The notes beneath the pieces are model-generated. The model saw only the letters and a list, made by a program, of their open reading frames with translations, searched no databases and had not been told where the DNA came from. From contig JAICQL010000016.1 of assembly GCA_025937895.1 (NCBI GenBank), forward strand, positions 1 to 63,470: a stretch of DNA of 63,470 nt, read 5' to 3'. This DNA is from Polyangiaceae bacterium. GTDB taxonomy: Bacteria; Myxococcota_A; Polyangia; Polyangiales; Polyangiaceae. Each line of letters begins with the position of its first letter. The stretch's first letter is position 1. A program made the position numbers and the translations under genes. This document shows positions 58,979 to 63,470 of this stretch, piece by piece.

Positions 58979-59582
58979 GCCCCGCCAGCTCCTCCGAGTA
59001 GTCGTCGTCATCGAACACCTGATCGCCGTGTCCGGTGGTCGCCATCGCCTCCCCCAGCGCGGCCGCGGCGATCTCCAGCCCCTCGAGGCGGCTGCTGAGC
59101 GAGAAGAAGTCACCCTCGCGCATGGGCGGCAGCGCCTCCAGACGCTGCTCGATGAAGTCGCGATAGCTCGCCTGCAGCCGCAGCTCGGCGGGCGGACCAT
59201 CATGGACCGCCTCGGGCCCCTGCGACCAGGTCAGCGCGGCGTGCGCCATGCCGATCGGATTGAAAGCGAGGAACACCGAGCGCAGGCACACGTGCCAGGT
59301 GTACACGTCGCTGCTCGGCAGCCACCAGAAGCCACCCAGGTGGTCCGCCACGACCTGGCCAAAATAGGCCCCCACGGTGCGCGACAGCAGCGGCAACAGC
59401 TCCGGGCGGCGCTTGCACGCCTCGATCGACAGGCGCACGTAGTGATCCAGGATGGGCAGCGTCTCGACGCTGCCATCCAGCGGCATCCCCACCGCATCCC
59501 GCACGTGCTGCTCACAACGCGCGGACAGCTCCCGAACCTCCTCGGCCAGAGCCAACACATCCGCCTCGTCCGCCTTCGACAT
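58956..59582 (-). CDS. Hypothetical cytoplasmic protein
   Basis: 208 residues from ATG 59582 (the Met at 59594 is an alternative). Not recognised. Predicted mainly helical: ADEADVLALAEEVRELSARCEQHV (in outline), EACKRRPELLPLLSRTVGAYFGQVVADHL, then an aromatic-rich segment GGFWWLPSSDVYTWHVCLRSVFLAFNPIGMA and an acidic C-terminus GDQVFDDDDYSEEL. No signal peptide or membrane segment. The segment WWLPSSDVYTWHVCLR looks like a core of an all-helical fold such as those of small immunity-type or DUF proteins, but I cannot assign it. Its 3' end overlaps the RimI-like gene by 23 bp. Confidence 0.65.
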   Translation of the reverse strand: MSKADEADVLALAEEVRELSARCEQHVRDAVGMPLDGSVETLPILDHYVRLSIEACKRRPELLPLLSRTVGAYFGQVVADHLGGFWWLPSSDVYTWHVCLRSVFLAFNPIGMAHAALTWSQGPEAVHDGPPAELRLQASYRDFIEQRLEALPPMREGDFFSLSSRLEGLEIAAAALGEAMATTGHGDQVFDDDDYSEELAGLTAPALH

Positions 59583-60092
59583 GGCGCGCACCATAGCGCC
59601 CGACGCACGCGCTCGAAACGTTGGCAGCCTCACCTTGCGCCGTTCGGCCGACCAAATGCAAGCCGTGAATTCAGTTCCGGGCGGGGCTTTGGTGGCGGCT
59701 GGATTGTGCCGTGTCGTGACGACATGCGCGCGCTCCTTTGTCACACCTTGGAATCAGGCCAAGGGAGCCCGCGCACCTCTCTCAGCCGCGAGTGATGGGT
59801 ATTTCGAGCAAGATGCTGCCGCAATCCAGCGATTGTGTCCGCGCGGGAACCTACCCAGAACGGGGCATCCGAGCTCCAGGGACTGAACTCGCGAGCGGGT
59901 GTGCTGCCCTCCACGCAGCTCGCCCAGGTCAAACCGGCACGACTCCGGTGCCAGTAGCAGCAGCCCGGGGCCCGCAGGGGCGAGCCCGCCACGGCTGGCG
60001 CCGTCATGCCCAAAGTGACCAGCAAAACGACAAGCTGCGCTCTCAGTCCGTTCCGCCGCGGTGATCCGTGGTAGGCTGTGAAACGAGATAGT
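59583..60092. other. 510-bp intergenic region, no gene supported
   Basis: Between the divergent hypothetical gene and the metallophosphoesterase. Open frames here are short and compositionally unlike the neighbours. Only a 13-bp palindrome TGTCGTGACGACA (59712-59724) stands out. No terminator or RNA gene was recognised. It may contain an unannotated small RNA or simply the two promoters. Confidence 0.5.
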
Positions 60093-60830
60093 ATGCGCCT
60101 GGGCATTCTCAGCGACATTCACGCCAACTACGAAGCCTTGAGCGCTGTGCTCGAAGCCTACTCGAACGAGTCCATCGACGAGTACTACTGTCTGGGAGAC
60201 ACAGTCGGCTACGGCGGCTCGCCGAACGAGTGCTCGGAGATCGTGCGAGAGATCGCCAAGGCCACCATCCTCGGCAACCACGACGCGGCCGTCGCGGGCC
60301 GGATGGACTACTCGTATTATTACGAGGCCGCGCGCCACGCGCTCGACATTCACTCGGCGATGCTCGGGGACGAGAACCTCGAGTGGCTCAAGAGCCTGCC
60401 CTACCAGATCAAGCTCGATCAGATCGGGGTACACCTGTGCCACGGCTCACCGGTGCGGCTGGAGGAGTTCGAATACATCTTCGCCCCGGAGCAGGCGCGC
60501 GAGTGCCTGTCCATGTACAGCGAGCTCGGGCACATCACCCTGATCGGCCACTCGCACCTGTGCAAGGTGTTCGCGCTCACGCGTGACTCGGTGGAGGAGC
60601 TGCCACCCATCGACTTCGATCTCGAGGACGGCAAGAAGTACATCGTCAGCGTGGGCTCGGTGGGGCAGCCGCGCGACTACGACAATCGCGCCAGCTACAC
60701 CGTGTACGACTCGGAGAAGAAGCGCTTCGAGTTCAAACGCGTGGAGTACGACATCGAGACCGCGGCGCAGAAGGTGCTCAAGGCCCGGCTCGAGCGCAAC
60801 TTCGCCCATCGGCTGTTCATCGGCGTCTGA
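60093..60830 (+). CDS. Metallophosphoesterase, YfcE-like
   Basis: 245 residues from ATG 60093; a GTG at 60078 is in frame. All metal-binding motifs of the calcineurin-like family are present: SDIHANYEAL (Asp8, His10), CLGDTVGYG (Asp36), ILGNHDAAV (Asn62, His63), LCHGSP (~118) and IGHSHLCKVF (~151-154). Many bacterial members are phosphodiesterases of unknown substrate or act on cyclic nucleotides. It is a lone gene, slightly less GC-rich than its neighbours, with acidic C-terminal residues. It is convergent with the rhomboid gene through a small hairpin. Confidence 0.92.
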   Translation: MRLGILSDIHANYEALSAVLEAYSNESIDEYYCLGDTVGYGGSPNECSEIVREIAKATILGNHDAAVAGRMDYSYYYEAARHALDIHSAMLGDENLEWLKSLPYQIKLDQIGVHLCHGSPVRLEEFEYIFAPEQARECLSMYSELGHITLIGHSHLCKVFALTRDSVEELPPIDFDLEDGKKYIVSVGSVGQPRDYDNRASYTVYDSEKKRFEFKRVEYDIETAAQKVLKARLERNFAHRLFIGV

Positions 60831-60854
60831 AAGCGCCGCCACTCACTCGCTTTC
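60829..60854. terminator. Small hairpin between convergent genes
   Basis: GAAAGCG (60829-60835) pairs with CGCTTTC (60848-60854) across a 12-base loop, located exactly between the stops of the metallophosphoesterase (60830) and rhomboid (60843) genes. Plausible but weak bidirectional terminator. Confidence 0.35.
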
Positions 60855-61649
60855 GCCCTCCTCCGCGCTGGGCCGCCGGCGTCGGCGCCGCCAGCGCGCC
60901 GTGCCCGAGCCCGTGCTGGTCGTGGTGATGGCGGTGCTGGTCGCTGCCGGGTGCCGGGAGAAGCCATGCCAGCGCCGCGGCGGAGGCTGCTTCTTGCCGA
61001 CGAAGGCGCGGGTGAGGACGAGCCCGCCGGCAAAGCCGCCCAGGTGGGCAAACAGAGCAACGCCGCCCACCGAGTCGTTGGGGCTGCGCATCAGCTCCAG
61101 GATCGTGACCAGCAGGTATTCGGCAGCGATCAGCCAGGCAGGAAAGACCGGAAACAGGCCCAGGAAGAAGATCAGGATCGTCAGGTTGAGCGTGACGATG
61201 GGCGCCCGCGGAAAGAGCAGCAGGTAGCCCGCCATCACGCCGAAGATGGCGCCCGACGCGCCGACCATGGCGATCGGGCTATCCAGATCCGTACCCACCT
61301 GCAGCGCGGCCGCCACCACGCCGCACAGCAGGTAAAACGCCAGGTAGCGCACGTGCCCCATCGCGTCTTCGAGATTGTCTCCGAAGATATGCAAGAAGAG
61401 CATGTTCCCGATCAGGTGCGACCAGCCGCCATGCATGAACATGCTGGTGAACACCGTGAACGCCTCGCCCAGGGGATCGGCCACCAGCCGGGTAGGCACC
61501 AACCCATAGCCGGGCACCAGCCACCACGCCCCGCCCGTGATGCTCGGCCAGGTGTAAAGGAAGACCACGATATTGAGCGTGATCAGCCCGTAATTGACGA
61601 ACGGCACCCGCTGCGTCGGGTTCTCGTCGCGAATGGGGATGGGAAACAT
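60843..61649 (-). CDS. Rhomboid family intramembrane serine protease
   Basis: 268 residues with six hydrophobic helices. After the N-terminal MFPIPIRDENPTQRVPFVNY, typical of cyanobacterial/myxobacterial rhomboids, come helix 1, the loop 1 with FTSMFMHGGWSHLIGNMLFL (WR-like and His residues at ~73-81), the catalytic serine in MVGASGAIFG (Ser132) and the catalytic histidine in ALFAHLGGFAGG (His202). The dyad is complete, so the enzyme should be active. The C-terminus is a basic, disordered tail (RWRRRRRRPSAEEGESE). Substrates are single-pass membrane proteins. No partner gene is adjacent. Confidence 0.93.
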   Translation of the reverse strand: MFPIPIRDENPTQRVPFVNYGLITLNIVVFLYTWPSITGGAWWLVPGYGLVPTRLVADPLGEAFTVFTSMFMHGGWSHLIGNMLFLHIFGDNLEDAMGHVRYLAFYLLCGVVAAALQVGTDLDSPIAMVGASGAIFGVMAGYLLLFPRAPIVTLNLTILIFFLGLFPVFPAWLIAAEYLLVTILELMRSPNDSVGGVALFAHLGGFAGGLVLTRAFVGKKQPPPRRWHGFSRHPAATSTAITTTSTGSGTARWRRRRRRPSAEEGESE

Positions 61650-61845
61650 CCGGTGTCCAGCTCGGGCCTCGCACCAGAAGACAAGTCGCGGCCTGAGTCA
61701 AGCTGGCTTGAGGCTGGGCCGCTGGAGGATTACTGTTCAGGGGTTGAGCCCGTTTCCCGCAGCCGAGGGCGGTGTGGCGATCCCCACCTCTTCTTCCTTC
61801 TCACTCCTTGCTCTACCTTCGCCGAGCGCCGCCGTATTGCGGCAC

Positions 61846-62340
61846 GTGACCTCGATCCTGGTTTGCTGCGCTCTGACCGCCAGCCTGCTCGCTACCGGCT
61901 GTGCTTCGTCCAGCTTTGACGGCAAGTATTTTCGCAAGGACGACGTGGCGTTTCGCCTGGAGCGCCTGCCGCCCAGCTGGCGCCAGATCGAGATCAACGA
62001 CACCGCGCTCGCGTTTCGGGACGACCAGCACGAGACCACCGTGGCCATCAACGGCCGCTGCGGCCGCGATGCCGATGATGTGCCCCTGCAATCGCTGACC
62101 CACCACCTCTTCCTGCAGTTCACCGAGCGCCAGATCGAGTCGCAGCAGCTCATGCCGCTCGACGGCCGTGAGGCGCTGGAGACGCAGATGGTCGCCAAGC
62201 TCGACGGCGTCGAGAAACACTTTCACGTGATCGTGCTGAAGAAAGACGGCTGCGTGTACGACTTTCTGCAGATCGCCAGCGCGCCGCAGGATCCCGAGGC
62301 CTTCCGCCATTTCGTGAGCGGCTTCTCGAGCACCAGCTGA
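61846..62340 (+). CDS. Lipoprotein preceding mlaE-type permease gene
   Basis: 164 residues from GTG 61846; GTG 61774 (after a GAGGG box) would give 24 more residues before the signal and is possible. The signal VCCALTASLLATGC ends in a lipobox. The mature part is small and globular (DDVAFRLERLPPSWRQIEIND, TTVAINGRCGRDADDVPLQSLTHHLFLQF, VEKHFHVIVLKKDGCVYDFLQIAS). No enzyme motif seen; two Cys may pair. Its stop TGA overlaps the ATG of the permease copy by one base (TGATG), so both are coupled and it is probably a component of the same lipid-transport system. Confidence 0.7.
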   Translation: MTSILVCCALTASLLATGCASSSFDGKYFRKDDVAFRLERLPPSWRQIEINDTALAFRDDQHETTVAINGRCGRDADDVPLQSLTHHLFLQFTERQIESQQLMPLDGREALETQMVAKLDGVEKHFHVIVLKKDGCVYDFLQIASAPQDPEAFRHFVSGFSSTS

Positions 62341-62892
62341 TGGTCGCCTCCTCTCCTCCCGCCTCCGTACCGCCGCCGAGCGCGCCGCCGCGCTCCTGGC
62401 GGCCCCCTCCGCCGCCGCCCACCGTGCGCGCGCTCGGCACCCTCAGCGCCTTCATGGCGCAGCTCGGAGAGGTGTCCATCCTGGCCAAGAACTGCGTGCG
62501 CGCCTTCTTTCGCAAGCCGTTCGAGGGGCGAGAGATCGTGCGACAGTTCGAGTCCCTGGGCGTCGCCTCGCTCGGCATCGTCGTCGTCACCAGCCTGTTC
62601 ATCGGCATGGTGATGTCCACCCAGTTCGCCTTCGGCCTGCGCAAGTTCGGCGGCATGGAGTACACCGGCCGCGTCGTTGCGCTGACCTTCGCGCGCGAGC
62701 TCGCGCCCACGCTCACCGCAGTGATCGTCGGCGGCCGCATCGGCGCCGGCATGACCGCCGAGATCGGGGCGATGGCAGTGACCGAGCAGCTCGAGGCCAT
62801 CCGTGCGCTCGGCGCCGACCCCGTGAAGAAGCTCGTCTTGCCCCGGCGCATCGCCGCCACCATCGTGCTGCCCATCGTCGGCACCATCGCGC
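62340..62892 (+). pseudogene. MlaE-type ABC lipid-transport permease, copy A, 3'-truncated
   Basis: From ATG 62340 the frame encodes a Pro-rich N-terminus (PPPSAPPRSWRPPPPPP) and then an MlaE/YrbE permease: GEVSILAKNCVRAFFRKPFE, SLGVASLGIVVVTSLFIGMV, FGGMEYTGRVVALTFARELA, PTLTAVIVGGRIGAGMTAEI, GAMAVTEQLEAIRALGADPV and LPRRIAATIVLPIVGTIA. Homology stops at ~62892; the frame then continues through the antisense strand of copy B to 63344. About 184 residues are kept, missing the last helices (~80-100 residues). Normally MlaE works with an ATPase (MlaF) and an MCE protein; neither is visible. Either a real rearrangement or an assembly chimera. Confidence 0.8.
62882..62892. other. Inversion junction with 11-bp shared sequence
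   Basis: CACCATCGCGC reads as the end of copy A (GTIA...) on the plus strand and, as its complement, as part of copy B (GAMV following LILGFT) on the minus strand. The two paralogues are joined here in inverted orientation, which looks like a microhomology-mediated fold-back or template-switch junction. Confidence 0.6.
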
Positions 62893-63470
62893 CTGTGAAG
62901 CCCAGGATCAGCGCGAAGGTGCCCACGGTGGGCAGCACCAAGATCGAGGCGATCAGCCGCGGCAGCACGAGCTTCTTCACCGGATCGGCTCCGAGCGCGC
63001 TGATCGCGTCGAGCTGCTCCGTCACCGCCATGGCGCCGAGCTCCGCCGTCATGCCGGCGCCGATGCGGCCTCCGACGATCACCGCCGTCAGCGTGGGCGC
63101 CAGCTCGCGCGCGAAGGTGAGCGCCACGACGCGGCCCGTGTATTCCATGCCGCCGAACTTCTGCAGGCCGAAGGCGAACTGCGTCGACATCACCATGCCG
63201 ATGAACAGGCTGGTGACGGTGACGATGCCCATCGACGCCACGCCCAGCGATTCGAGCTGGCGTATGATCTCGCGGCCCTCGAACGGCTTGCGAAACAGAG
63301 CACGCATGCAGTTTGCCAAGAGCGTCGCCACCTCGCCGAGCTGAGCGAGGAACGCCGTCAGCGTGCTGAGCGCGCGCACGCGGGCGGGCGGCGGCGGCAC
63401 GCGCCACGACGCGCGCGGTGCGCTCGGAGGGCCGCTCTGCGAAGGCCCGCCGTGCGACGTGCTGGGAGGC
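62893..63470 (-). pseudogene. MlaE-type permease, copy B, 3'-truncated and running off right edge
   Basis: Minus-strand frame entering from beyond 63470. The visible part starts within a Pro-rich N-terminus (PPSAPRASWRVPPPPARVRAL, like copy A; the GTG at 63400 lies inside it and is not the start) and continues with GEVATLLANCMRALFRKPFE, SLGVASMGIVTVTSLFIGMV and GADPVKKLVLPRLIASILVL to LPTVGTFALILGFT. By hand alignment it is about 85% identical to copy A over ~157 residues, with DNA differences throughout, so it is a paralogue and not a duplicate read. The C-terminal half is missing at the junction. Confidence 0.78.

Noticed and set aside
59754..60443. 229-residue minus-strand frame overlapping the metallophosphoesterase
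   Set aside because: Antisense to conserved catalytic motifs of the phosphoesterase and compositionally unlike real neighbours.
62340..63344. A single 334-residue MlaE-like protein
   Set aside because: Only the first ~184 residues are permease; the rest is the antisense of the second copy, so it is a chimeric frame.

Overview
The window reads like chromosomal DNA of a high-GC myxobacterium (Myxococcota, probably Polyangia). The evidence is the strong G/C bias, the many lipoproteins with Gly/Ser/Pro-rich linkers or Cys-rich repeats, a Ser/Thr kinase with a Pro/Ala-rich N-terminus, two ECF sigma/anti-sigma operons linked to envelope proteins, and long delta-60-repeat and LDL-receptor-A-like surface proteins. 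No rRNA, tRNA, insertion sequence, prophage or CRISPR array was recognised. The assignment rests on protein style, not on a phylogenetic marker.

Layout. 1-9.7 kb: the 5' end of a Ser/Thr kinase, a small palindromic tandem repeat, a YdeI-like gene, a QueA-like/SDR operon facing an XRE-cupin regulator, a hairpin-rich non-coding stretch, a YCII/DGPF protein, an ECF sigma/anti-sigma operon with an outer-membrane-type partner, and DUF1697. 8.5-16.9 kb: an apparent iron-uptake island with a TonB-like protein, a FecA-like TonB-dependent receptor, and a three-gene overlapping operon (delta-60 lipoprotein, imelysin, vitamin K-dependent gamma-carboxylase/HTTM homologue) preceded by a Fur-box-like site. 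17-30 kb: Xaa-Pro aminopeptidase and argC, an ECF sigma with a SnoaL-like tail beside an alpha/beta hydrolase, an FAD monooxygenase with a palindrome over its start codon, an SDR coupled to an LDLR-A lipoprotein, a desaturase and a GT39-type glycosyltransferase. 29.4-43.8 kb: large secreted lipoproteins (one GH12-like but lacking the nucleophile), a GFA protein, a polynucleotide-kinase-like fusion, an MHS transporter behind a LacI-type palindrome, a PQQ sugar dehydrogenase, two Cys-rich lipoproteins, and a second sigma/anti-sigma operon with lipoprotein and envelope-protein genes.

44-59.6 kb: a sucrose-phosphate-synthase-like glycosyltransferase coupled to a phosphatase-glycosidase fusion, small regulators (winged helix, MarR, TetR with two operators), an aldo-keto reductase, a lipoprotein amidase, prolyl iminopeptidase, MAPEG, three GNATs and a DUF2723-like membrane protein. 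60-63.5 kb: a metallophosphoesterase, a rhomboid protease, a lipoprotein and, at the right end, two different mlaE-type permease genes, each cut short and joined tail to tail in inverted orientation through an 11-bp shared sequence.

The most coherent functional stories are (i) the putative Fur-controlled imelysin/gamma-carboxylase/TonB cassette, (ii) the two-gene disaccharide unit whose second product joins the biosynthetic phosphatase to a glycosidase, and (iii) a set of near-perfect operator palindromes in front of transport, lipoprotein and redox genes. Coding density is high, with many 4-bp start/stop overlaps and several convergent 3' overlaps.
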